A stretch of 64,000 bases of DNA from Candidatus Anstonella stagnisolia (GTDB lineage: Archaea > Micrarchaeota > Micrarchaeia > Anstonellales > Anstonellaceae). Below, one piece after another: positions 1 through 8,795 of the stretch. The stretch is from contig CABMCJ010000004.1 of assembly GCA_902384585.1 (NCBI GenBank), positions 62,001-126,000 of the forward strand, given 5' to 3'. The notes beneath the pieces are model-generated. The model worked only from the letters and a program-made list of their open reading frames with translations, searched no databases and was not told the DNA's origin. Position 1 is the stretch's first letter. Each line of letters opens with the position of its first letter. A program made the translations under genes and the position numbers.

Positions 1-113
1 TGGGTGGTCCTGCAGCATCTTTCCTTTGTGCTTTGTATGGTGCACCGATTGCTTTTGGTTTGTGGTTGATAGCTCAAATTCCTCTTGCCGTAGTAGTATT
101 ATCTTCAGTATAA
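1..113 (+). CDS. 3' end of a membrane protein (partial, truncated by window edge)
   Basis: Frame starting at base 3 reads GGPAASFLCALYGAPIAFGLWLIAQIPLAVVVLSSV* (TAA at 111-113); hydrophobic and convergent with the minus-strand operon. Confidence 0.55.
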   Translation, partial: GGPAASFLCALYGAPIAFGLWLIAQIPLAVVVLSSV

Positions 114-137
114 TCAACTTTAATCTCTGTCTTTTTA

Positions 138-476
138 TTAGCCCTTATCATTATCCTCTTCTTTCTGTTTTTTCCTTAGCTTCCTTAATTTCCTCTTTTT
201 CTTTTTCGCCTTCTTCCCTTCAATCCTCGCCTTTTCGCGCTTAACCGCCATTTCAAAGTCCGCGCGCGCCCTGCCCTCAATGTCATTTCCAAGAAGAAGC
301 GGGGAATTTTCCTCAAGGAGCGCAAATGGCGCTTTTTTCGCCCCAAGCGCTGCCTGCGCAGGTTTCTTGTCCTCAAGAAGCACTTTCTTGTCCCCTACCA
401 GCATGCTCGTTTTTGGGATTTCAAGGAGCTTTTTCTGCTCCTCTTCCTTGCGCTTCTTTGCAAAAAAGCTCTCCAT
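138..476 (-). CDS. Small highly charged Lys-rich protein, last gene of the membrane-protein operon
   Basis: ORF 138..593 with a likely start at the internal ATG (MESFFAKKRKEEEQ..., 476), just after the stop of the preceding ORF at 497; poly-basic C-terminus. Confidence 0.55.
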   Translation of the reverse strand: MESFFAKKRKEEEQKKLLEIPKTSMLVGDKKVLLEDKKPAQAALGAKKAPFALLEENSPLLLGNDIEGRARADFEMAVKREKARIEGKKAKKKKRKLRKLRKKQKEEDNDKG

Positions 477-496
477 GCATAAACCTCTGGCTTTTC

Positions 497-1585
497 CTAT
501 ATAAGCTTTATGAAGCCCCTGCCAATTTCCGCAAGGTCGGCACCCAAAAGCGCGCTTGTCTGGCGTATGAACGTGAAAGTGATAATCAGGCATACCAATG
601 GGTAGAATATCGCATGCAGCAGGAAGCCGGATGCAGTTGCGCCGCTTAGGTCCGGAATCCCAAACCCAAGCATGTTTGCAACCGCAGTTTTCACTTTGTC
701 GTCAACGGCCCCTATCCCGCTTTCTTCAGCCTTAATCCTTGCCCTTTGCACATAAATGTCTGATATGTTGGTGTAGCACGCGTCCTCTTCAAGCACAGAA
801 GGCAGCGACTGGTCAAGCTGGGTGCATATTGAATTTTTGGGCGCGGAGGCATAAATGAAAACATAGCTCATTGGGAAAACAAAATAGAAGCCTATTGCAA
901 TTGCAATCATCAGCCCGCCCGCGCCGCGCGTGGGCGCAAATGTCCGCAGTATTATCCCTATTGGCAAAAACAGGGACATCATGACCACTTCCACAAAATC
1001 AAGGAAGCGCAGCTGGACATAATTGAATATCATGAGGTACGTGAGATTGCCCGTAACATAATGCCAAATGCCTGTGAACGCCCCGTACACGGAGCCCGAA
1101 TGGCCCTCAGGCCCCGACACATCCATGGAATACTTTTCCACAGTCTCATAAACCGAATTAATCAAAAATGAAATTTTGTAGACCGTGCGCTCGCACTTGA
1201 GGCTCTCCACAAGGTATGCGCGCGCCAGCGTGAAATGGTCAATCGGCCCTGCCGGCCCCGCGCCTCCGGAATAAACATATGCGCTCTCGGTTATTTTCTT
1301 TGAAATTTCCCAGGTTGCGCTAAGCGCGCCTATAAGCGCAAGCACAAGCAAAAACATTGCAAAAACGTTCACAATCTCGGATTTTGCCCACATCTTCAGG
1401 TTCATCATGCCAAGCGCAATTCCTACCATGTACACAATTGTCGCAATTGCAAGCATCGCAAGCATGGTGAGGATGAATATTGGGAACCAGTTTGGTATTT
1501 TCACCATTTCCTCAAACTTCGCAGTAGCGGGCTGCGCCAGCAACAGGGGCATGAGCAGCAATATTGCAAATATTGCGCGCATCAT
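497..1585 (-). CDS. Polytopic membrane protein, paralog 6 of the cluster, with signal peptide
   Basis: 362 aa; signal-like N-terminus; motif FLPIGIILRTFAPTRGAGGLMIAIAIGFYFVFP; C-terminus LLGADLAEIGRGFIKLI; 4-nt overlap with the upstream ORF. Confidence 0.9.
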   Translation of the reverse strand: MMRAIFAILLLMPLLLAQPATAKFEEMVKIPNWFPIFILTMLAMLAIATIVYMVGIALGMMNLKMWAKSEIVNVFAMFLLVLALIGALSATWEISKKITESAYVYSGGAGPAGPIDHFTLARAYLVESLKCERTVYKISFLINSVYETVEKYSMDVSGPEGHSGSVYGAFTGIWHYVTGNLTYLMIFNYVQLRFLDFVEVVMMSLFLPIGIILRTFAPTRGAGGLMIAIAIGFYFVFPMSYVFIYASAPKNSICTQLDQSLPSVLEEDACYTNISDIYVQRARIKAEESGIGAVDDKVKTAVANMLGFGIPDLSGATASGFLLHAIFYPLVCLIITFTFIRQTSALLGADLAEIGRGFIKLI

Positions 1586-2631
1586 ATCATCCTCGTAAGG
1601 TTGGTTACGTCAACCTCTTCTCCAAGCACCTTTGAAATGTCCTTTGCAATCCCTATCAAGAAAATAAAATCAATTATGGGCAGCACAACTGCAATCAGGA
1701 AATAATACACTGCAGCCCTGCTGAATATGCTTACTGCAGTGAAAAGTGACACCACGTTGCCCATGACGCTCATTATCGCAAGCACGGGCCCGCCTACGGG
1801 TATTTTAGCAAGGAAGGGATATGCCAACGAGGGCCCGAATAGAAGCGCCCCGTTTTTTAGCCCAGCCCATGCAGCATCCATGAAGCTCTTGAATTCGTTT
1901 GTGAGCGGCACGCGCACCAGCATGTCATTGAAAACTATCACAAGCGGGTAGAATATGAGCAATGCAAGCGACAGCCCGACCATTGCACCCCCGAACTCGC
2001 GCGTTGGCGAGAGCGCCCGCATAAGAAGCCCAAGGGGCAGGAAGAAATACAGCATCGCAAGGCGTATGTATTCCACAATAAGTTTCTGGGTTATGAACAC
2101 AAGGTAAGACACCATGAGCGTGGACATCATCACGGACACGAGGTTGGAAATTTGCGAAAATGCCCCAAGCGGCGCCATTGCAGAGCCCACTCCCAAGGGC
2201 TGGAAATTGAAGTTATACCCTGTAGTGAGCCCAAGCACGTAATTTGCAACCATCGCATACACGAAAACATCCTTCCCTACCTGCGTGCCCCATTGCAAAT
2301 AATCGTCCGCAACGTCGTAAACAGTCTTCCCGGCATACCTGTCATCAAGATATCCTGCATTGAGAACACATATGCCCGAAACCCAGCCAATTATGAGGGT
2401 TGCAAGTATTGCGGTTGCAACAACCTGGAAGAGCTCGGAATTTACCCACGCAAGCAGCTTTGAGTTCCGCATGAAATTCGCAATCATGTAAAGCACTGCA
2501 AGGCATGAGATTGTTATGAGCAACCCAAGGAACACGAGCACTTTCCAGTCGCCACCCAGCACATTAAGTGCAAAGTCCGGGGCTGCGCCCGCATGCGGCT
2601 GGCATATGTCTTCAAATCCCATAAATATCAC
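1582..2631 (-). CDS. Polytopic membrane protein, paralog 5 of the cluster
   Basis: 349 aa; FLPLGLLMRALSPTREFGGAMVGLSLALLIFYP; C-terminus VLGEEVDVTNLTRMI; 4-nt overlaps on both sides. Confidence 0.9.
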   Translation of the reverse strand: MIFMGFEDICQPHAGAAPDFALNVLGGDWKVLVFLGLLITISCLAVLYMIANFMRNSKLLAWVNSELFQVVATAILATLIIGWVSGICVLNAGYLDDRYAGKTVYDVADDYLQWGTQVGKDVFVYAMVANYVLGLTTGYNFNFQPLGVGSAMAPLGAFSQISNLVSVMMSTLMVSYLVFITQKLIVEYIRLAMLYFFLPLGLLMRALSPTREFGGAMVGLSLALLIFYPLVIVFNDMLVRVPLTNEFKSFMDAAWAGLKNGALLFGPSLAYPFLAKIPVGGPVLAIMSVMGNVVSLFTAVSIFSRAAVYYFLIAVVLPIIDFIFLIGIAKDISKVLGEEVDVTNLTRMI

Positions 2632-3947
2632 AGCAATTTTTCTATCGCGCTCAGGTCAATCTCGCTTCCAAGCGCCTTTGCAAGTTCCATTGTTATCGTA
2701 ATCGTGACAAATATGTTGAACACAGGCATTATCACGCTCACTATGAAAATGAAATATGCGACTGATTCCAGCAGGATAGGTATGAACGTCACAACGCCCG
2801 CTATGCTCAGCGCCCCAGGCCAGCTCACTGCTTTTGCAAGCAGGAAGAAAAATGCCGGCCCCATTATTTTTCCCCACACGTCCTGATGGATCCACGTCTG
2901 CCAAGGCGCCGAGCCCCCCAAATCAAGGAAAAGCGCTTTCATCGCCTTCCACACCGGGCTCTCTGTTGACGAATAAAGCGCAGTATCATATAAGCACAAG
3001 TGCCAAGGAGTGGTATCTCCCGTGAGCCAGCCCTTTGCAAGATTGCACTCGCCGCGTGTCCCTACCGCAAACTTTGGGACGCCGTACTTGTCATTCACTA
3101 TGTCCGCATTAAGGCTCACAAGGAAAGGATATACGAAAAAGAACCCTATGGCAAGTGCCAGCATGGTGTTCCCAATTGCCTTTGTGGGCTTGAACGCCCG
3201 TGCGAAAAGCGCAATTGGGAAGAATATGGCAAGCATGTTGCCCCTTATGAAGCACAGGAAGTATATCTGCGCAAACCATTCCCCAAGCGATGCAATTGAC
3301 AGGTTGAGGATTATGCCCAGCATGTCAAATATGGGCTTGAGCACGGGCACAAGGCTGAACCTTATGCCGTATCCCCATATTGCAAGCGAAGGCGTCTGGC
3401 TCATGAATGAAACCGTCATCGAGAACCACGTAAGCACCCCGAAATCCGCAATCAGGGTGTTGCGCACTGTGTTCCCATACCAGAGCGCCTTGCTTATGTA
3501 ATTCCTGCCAAAAGCATCCAAGCCGCCATAACTTGCAGTGAACATTGTAATTATTATGGCAGTTGTAATGACTCCCCAGAGCGCATCCTTGCACCATGCG
3601 CGGACTTTTGTGGTGGTGAATTGCGTTGCAAAAAAGAATTGCCCTCCCCCTGGTGCGAATACTCCTGACTGAGATACCCCTCCCTGCAATCCCGAGAGCA
3701 CGTACGCAAGCGCTATCAGCCCGGTAATGAGTGCAAATGCAACCAGCGTGGGCGGCAGCCATTTTTCCGTCACTGCCTGGGGCGTCTCATAGATTTTGCA
3801 TGCGTTTGCAATAAGGGGCGAATCATCAGTAAGCGTTTGGGATTGCCACAGGATAGGCCAGTCCCCTATGCCTGCTGCCCGCGCGCTGCCTGCAAGAAGC
3901 GCAACCAGCATAGCCAATACAAAAATTGATTTTTCTTTTCCCATCAC
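2628..3947 (-). CDS. Polytopic membrane protein, paralog 4 of the cluster, with signal peptide
   Basis: 439 aa; FFPIALFARAFKPTKAIGNTMLALAIGFFFVYP; C-terminus ALGSEIDLSAIEKLL. Confidence 0.9.
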   Translation of the reverse strand: MMGKEKSIFVLAMLVALLAGSARAAGIGDWPILWQSQTLTDDSPLIANACKIYETPQAVTEKWLPPTLVAFALITGLIALAYVLSGLQGGVSQSGVFAPGGGQFFFATQFTTTKVRAWCKDALWGVITTAIIITMFTASYGGLDAFGRNYISKALWYGNTVRNTLIADFGVLTWFSMTVSFMSQTPSLAIWGYGIRFSLVPVLKPIFDMLGIILNLSIASLGEWFAQIYFLCFIRGNMLAIFFPIALFARAFKPTKAIGNTMLALAIGFFFVYPFLVSLNADIVNDKYGVPKFAVGTRGECNLAKGWLTGDTTPWHLCLYDTALYSSTESPVWKAMKALFLDLGGSAPWQTWIHQDVWGKIMGPAFFFLLAKAVSWPGALSIAGVVTFIPILLESVAYFIFIVSVIMPVFNIFVTITITMELAKALGSEIDLSAIEKLL

Positions 3948-5221
3948 AACAACCTGCTTATCCCTGCTATTTCAACGTCCCCTCCAATAAGCGGGGAGAA
4001 TACCTTTATTGATGCAAGCATTATCATAAGCCCCAGGAACGGGACCACTACCGTATACACCATGAGCGTTGCAACATTGTCAAGCGCTCCGCCTGGGCCC
4101 AGAAGACCGTCATTTTCCCAAGAGTGCGCAAAGAACGTCGCAGACTTGAACGCCTTTACGTATCCCTTTGTGATTGAACTGAACACGCCGTCCCGTGTGC
4201 TTTCAAGCGCGCCCATGAACTGCCCCTTGCTCACGCTGTCTTCAGGCGTGCAGAAGTTGGCGGTTATTTTTTTGCTCACCTGCCCATTTGCATCAAAATA
4301 TTCGTCTCTCGCGCTGCCGGATGGAAGCGTTTCCACTGTACCGCTTCCGGTCGGGTCAGCCTGCTGCCCCACGCCCGCATCAAGGCGCAGGCCCATTATT
4401 ATCTTTTCATCCAAGCTTCCGCTCCCGCTGTTCACCCATCCACCGGTCATCTTGAAGAGCACGTAATCCATGAGCGCAAAGTAAGTGGGCAGCACTATGT
4501 AGAGCGCAAGCGCGAGCGCAACCAGCATGCCCCCAAGCTTCCTTGAGAAGAAAAACATGCGCAGCACAAGGCCCAGTATAAGGAATGTCGGGAAGAGCAC
4601 CGCAGCCGAGAGGTCTACTAGGAACTCAAGGAAGCGCGTTGCCATCATCATTTTTATCACAAGGTCAAACAGTATTCCTATTGTCTCAGAAGGTATGGCT
4701 AGCGCTATGAACGGGTTTATCGCGGCTATCGTGAAGAAATCCATGAACGTCTGCGATTTTGTGTTTATGTTTGAAAGTGCCGCAAAGTTCGAATACACTA
4801 CAAAGTTTTCCCTATTGAGCGCCCTTGCGGTCTTGTACAAAGTATCAAGATAATCCAGCCCAAGGCGCACGTGGCAGGGAGGCAGCATGGGCTTTGCATT
4901 GTCCCATGCGCCGCACACAATGTCATGGTTCAGCCTCCATCCCGCATCCGCAGGCTCCATGCTCACAAAAGTTGCCTCATAGAGCGCCTTTTCAACAGCG
5001 CCGGAGGAAAAGAATGCGAGCGCAACCGCTATTATAAGAACTGAAAAGCCCACCTTGAGCAGTTCTGTTTTCACCCATGCCTTGAGCCTCTCATCCTGCA
5101 AAAAGTACGCAACCATCCAGCCTATTGCCATCATTGCAATCCCAATCATTGCGCCTGCAGCGGCAAAGCTGCCCAGCCCGTTCTGCTGCCATAATACATC
5201 CAATGGGTATTGCGCTGCCAT
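3944..5221 (-). CDS. Polytopic membrane protein, paralog 3 of the cluster
   Basis: 425 aa; ILGLVLRMFFFSRKLGGMLVALALALYIVLP; C-terminus LIGGDVEIAGISRLL. Confidence 0.9.
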   Translation of the reverse strand: MAAQYPLDVLWQQNGLGSFAAAGAMIGIAMMAIGWMVAYFLQDERLKAWVKTELLKVGFSVLIIAVALAFFSSGAVEKALYEATFVSMEPADAGWRLNHDIVCGAWDNAKPMLPPCHVRLGLDYLDTLYKTARALNRENFVVYSNFAALSNINTKSQTFMDFFTIAAINPFIALAIPSETIGILFDLVIKMMMATRFLEFLVDLSAAVLFPTFLILGLVLRMFFFSRKLGGMLVALALALYIVLPTYFALMDYVLFKMTGGWVNSGSGSLDEKIIMGLRLDAGVGQQADPTGSGTVETLPSGSARDEYFDANGQVSKKITANFCTPEDSVSKGQFMGALESTRDGVFSSITKGYVKAFKSATFFAHSWENDGLLGPGGALDNVATLMVYTVVVPFLGLMIMLASIKVFSPLIGGDVEIAGISRLL

Positions 5222-5225
5222 ATTC

Positions 5226-6158
5226 TCAATCCAGTTTCTGGCTCACGAATTTGAGCGTTGATTTTATGAACGTTACCGTAACCACCATGCTAAGCGCGGG
5301 CAGGAACATAGCCTGCAGCATTGCAAATGAAAGCAGCCTTATGGGATAAAACAGGTTTGTCTCAGGCCGCAGGAACCATATGAATTTTTTGATGCTGGCA
5401 GCATTTTCGCTTCCAAGGTTGCTATAATCCAGGGTTTCACCCTCACCTTGGGGGGTGCCATACACAGCATTATTGTACATGTATTGCGCAACCGTCTGGT
5501 GTATGTAATACGTGAATGGGAAAATAAAGCTGAATGCAAACCCGCTCACTATCATGAACGAGCCCGCATCCCGCGTGGGCGCAAAAATGCGAAGCAGCAC
5601 CCCAACTGCGATAAGGAGCGGGCACACTGCCTTCAGGAACTGCATGCCTATCTGCTGCGCGATTATGCTAGCGGTAACCGGCGTCATCATTGTGAGGGTG
5701 AAATCAACTGCCTTCTCTATTGTCTCCACCCCCGGGAACGCCGGCCACGTGACGCTCCAGGGCTGTGGCCCAAGCCTATACGTTATGCCGGCAACGTGCT
5801 GGAGCTGGAGCTTGAAGACCTCAAGATTCACAAGGTTCGGCACCATATACGTGTAGCTCACTTTCTGCAAGTACATCTGCGCATAGTCAAAAATGTCGTC
5901 CGCGCCGCTTAGCTGCTGCACGGATGCATCCACTCCCGCCTTCAATGTGAAAATGGAAATGAATATTATAAGGGAAACAAGCACCTGGTAAAGCTCGCTG
6001 CCCGCCATCTGCTCCCATTCGGGCTTTTTGAAGAACTGCGCAGCCATGTAAATAAGCGCAATGAACGTGACCATGAAGGAAATCGCAATTGGCACCATGG
6101 CGCTCACGCTCTGCGGATAGGCGGATTCAGCAGGCAATGCAAGCAATGGCAAATACAT
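5226..6158 (-). CDS. Polytopic membrane protein, paralog 2 of the cluster
   Basis: 310 aa; LIAVGVLLRIFAPTRDAGSFMIVSGFAFSFIFP; lacks the LGxE C-terminal motif. Confidence 0.9.
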   Translation of the reverse strand: MYLPLLALPAESAYPQSVSAMVPIAISFMVTFIALIYMAAQFFKKPEWEQMAGSELYQVLVSLIIFISIFTLKAGVDASVQQLSGADDIFDYAQMYLQKVSYTYMVPNLVNLEVFKLQLQHVAGITYRLGPQPWSVTWPAFPGVETIEKAVDFTLTMMTPVTASIIAQQIGMQFLKAVCPLLIAVGVLLRIFAPTRDAGSFMIVSGFAFSFIFPFTYYIHQTVAQYMYNNAVYGTPQGEGETLDYSNLGSENAASIKKFIWFLRPETNLFYPIRLLSFAMLQAMFLPALSMVVTVTFIKSTLKFVSQKLD

Positions 6159-6175
6159 GTTCTACCTCATTTGTT

Positions 6176-7675
6176 TTACACAAGCTTCGTTATCCCGAAT
6201 ATCCTTGTCTCTCCCCCAATCGCCATGGAAATGTCCTTGAAGAGCGTGAGGGTTATCACTATGCTTATCACTATGAATATGAAATTCCACGTGAGGAACT
6301 GCGTTGCGACCGTGAGCTCGTCCGTAATCGCATCATAGAAATACGTGCCAAGGGCTGGCGGGCCGAAAACCGCCCCAAGCTGCGCAGGCATGAATGCCGC
6401 AAACAACCCGCCTATCTTGTCCACGTTGAATACCGCATTCACAACCCCAAGGAAGCTATAGAGGAACCTCTGCTTGAACCCTGCCCTTTCCACTCCCTTG
6501 TAGCTTGGCGTATTGTCCAGGACGTCCCCGCTTGGCGTGAAATATATCTCGTTTTTCGTTTTTTCAAGGCTGTCCACTGCCCCTCCCCACTTGTCCCACA
6601 GCTTTTCAATCGCAGCAGGGTCTTCGGTTTGCGCAGCCTGGCACATCTGCAGGGCATTTTGGTATTCTATAAAGTCCACGCGCTTTCCAATCATTGTATA
6701 CGGCATTTGCTCGGCGTGCGTGTCACCGGGCGCATAAGTGCCCATTGTCACATACGTGTCAAAGATGTACTTGTTTATCATTATGGAGGCAGGGTACACA
6801 AAATAAAACACCAGGCACACAGCTATCACCGTGGAACCCGTCTTCCTTGTTATCGGGATCGCGCGAAGCAGTATCCCAAATGGCAGGAAATACTTCAGCA
6901 CGCTCGCATATACAAATTCAAGCAGAACTTTCTGCCCCACGACCGTGACTATTGAGAGCCCTATCATGTCCACTATCACCGTGTGAGCCTCGCTCACCAC
7001 AGTAAGGCCCGCATGGAAGGAAATGGACACGCTTGGAAGCATGATTGAAGCCTGCGGCAGGTTTACCTGCGCACCCAGCGTGGAGAGTATCCCCAGAATC
7101 GTTTCAAGCTGCATCAGCGAGCCGTATATCTCAACAAGCCTTGGCAGCAGCACTCCCCCATCCCCTGTCTGGTGCGCATCCCAGTAGGGCTGGCACCCCA
7201 GGAAATAATCCGCCATTGAGAACATCGTGGGCTTGTGCAAGGGGTTTTGCGGGTCATCGTAGTAATATCCGCACTCCCCATTGTGCGCAAGCTGCTCCCC
7301 CGAAGTATTAGTATAAGTTATGTTTGGATACATCCGCTCCGCTGCAAGGCTAAACGCACCCAATGCCGCCACAATGAAAACGAAAATCACAATGGTATTC
7401 CCAAGTTCCAATACCTCGTTCTTTGCAAACGCCTTTATGGTGGGCATCTCCATTGCCTCGCCCGCCATATATGCTAGCACCGTAAACCCTATGCACACAA
7501 GCAGCGCAGGCGCAACAAACCACACAAGCTCGCTTGGCTGGCCCTTCTCATATATGAAAGGCAGGTCAAAAATAGAACCATACTGCCCAGGTTTTACAAA
7601 ATCCTGGCTTGGGGGAACTGTTGCAAATGCCAGGACTGGCAAAAGCACTAGGAAAAGGGCGACCAACTTGCGCAT
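6176..7675 (-). CDS. Polytopic membrane protein, paralog 1 of the cluster, with signal peptide
   Basis: Start placed at MRKLVALFLVLLPVLAFA; FLPFGILLRAIPITRKTGSTVIAVCLVFYFVYP; C-terminus AIGGETRIFGITKLV. Confidence 0.88.
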   Translation of the reverse strand: MRKLVALFLVLLPVLAFATVPPSQDFVKPGQYGSIFDLPFIYEKGQPSELVWFVAPALLVCIGFTVLAYMAGEAMEMPTIKAFAKNEVLELGNTIVIFVFIVAALGAFSLAAERMYPNITYTNTSGEQLAHNGECGYYYDDPQNPLHKPTMFSMADYFLGCQPYWDAHQTGDGGVLLPRLVEIYGSLMQLETILGILSTLGAQVNLPQASIMLPSVSISFHAGLTVVSEAHTVIVDMIGLSIVTVVGQKVLLEFVYASVLKYFLPFGILLRAIPITRKTGSTVIAVCLVFYFVYPASIMINKYIFDTYVTMGTYAPGDTHAEQMPYTMIGKRVDFIEYQNALQMCQAAQTEDPAAIEKLWDKWGGAVDSLEKTKNEIYFTPSGDVLDNTPSYKGVERAGFKQRFLYSFLGVVNAVFNVDKIGGLFAAFMPAQLGAVFGPPALGTYFYDAITDELTVATQFLTWNFIFIVISIVITLTLFKDISMAIGGETRIFGITKLV

Positions 7676-7790
7676 CGAAGGCGATTTGCCTTGCAAGCTA
7701 TTTAACTGTTGCGGGTGGTAACCAAGAGTTAAACCAAAATTCTCTCTTGAGCAAATATAAGAGAATTTCAGCAAAATTATTTACAGATTC

Positions 7791-8681
7791 CTATCCACAA
7801 TCCCGGCTCGCTTGCCAAATTTTAAAATCTCTTGCTATATTTTTTTTCAGTGTGCTTGATAAGTTAGGATCAAATTCATCCCACTTAGAAAAACCTTCCT
7901 GTTCAGATACAGGCAATATATTTCTTGTCACAATAACTCTAACTAAGTTTCGTGTAATTAAACCAAAACCTAGATCCTTGGCAGCACAAACTAATATATA
8001 AGGCGGATAAGGTTCCCCCTCGTAGGGTGGTTTAACTTGTTTACAACATTCGTACCCTTTTTCAAGTGCCACTTCAACATCTCTGTGCAATAAATCTCTA
8101 ACTGATGGCTCTTTTTTCATTATTCTAATTATTTTATCCCAGTTCTCACTATGTTTTACGTTATCTCCAAACTCACCAGACCATTTTTTGTTCCACTCAA
8201 TTGTTTTTATAGCAATCTCATAAAACTTTCTAATCTCAGTAAGAGCCGTCAAAACTAGTTCTATTCTATCTTTGCGTGGATCTCTACCAAACTCCCTTAC
8301 TCTCTTTTCTTTTTCCTTATCCAATTTCTCTTTAATATCCCTAATAGCTGCCGCCCTTGTTTTTGTTGAGTGCCACATCTTAAAAACTAAGGCAGCTAAA
8401 CTTACAATAATAATCTCAACTGATGCATTTTCTTGTCCAACCATAGTAGATGTCATCTGTTTCGGTTCTACTTTTAAGGCGAGGTGCAATTCACTAGTTT
8501 GTTCTGTGCCTTGTTCAACTTTCCTTTTTTGTTTTAGCGTTAAAGCTTGCTTTGCACTCCAAACTTCAAACAAGTTCTTTCCTTTCACAAACGGGCTAGC
8601 CTGTGATAAATGTGCAGGTGCATCTCTCCCAGTTTGCGCAGCCTGAAAAGTCCGATAACTCAGATTTTGCATAAAACACAT
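7791..8681 (-). CDS. Hypothetical protein with a possible TM segment, AT-rich orphan
   Basis: 296 aa ORF, EIIIVSLAALVFKMW hydrophobic stretch; composition visibly more AT-rich than its neighbours; no family recognised. Confidence 0.65.
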   Translation of the reverse strand: MCFMQNLSYRTFQAAQTGRDAPAHLSQASPFVKGKNLFEVWSAKQALTLKQKRKVEQGTEQTSELHLALKVEPKQMTSTMVGQENASVEIIIVSLAALVFKMWHSTKTRAAAIRDIKEKLDKEKEKRVREFGRDPRKDRIELVLTALTEIRKFYEIAIKTIEWNKKWSGEFGDNVKHSENWDKIIRIMKKEPSVRDLLHRDVEVALEKGYECCKQVKPPYEGEPYPPYILVCAAKDLGFGLITRNLVRVIVTRNILPVSEQEGFSKWDEFDPNLSSTLKKNIARDFKIWQASRDCG

Positions 8682-8795
8682 CCATTATCCCACGAATAAT
8701 GATATTTTACCTTATTTCACATAAAATACTTTTGGTCTGGGTATCTCTGCAGCTTAACCACAAGTATTTTTAAGTGCAAACGGCGCAATTACCTC

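Noticed and set aside
26-244. 72-aa plus-strand ORF at the left edge
   Set aside because: Overlaps the better-supported partial CDS (frame from base 3) and the antisense of the Lys-rich gene; low-complexity S/F-rich translation.
2593-6955. Long plus-strand ORFs antisense to the membrane-protein operon (e.g. 6089..6955, 5448..5912)
   Set aside because: Arise from strong codon bias of the opposite strand; no recognisable protein features, while the minus-strand frames show conserved motifs.
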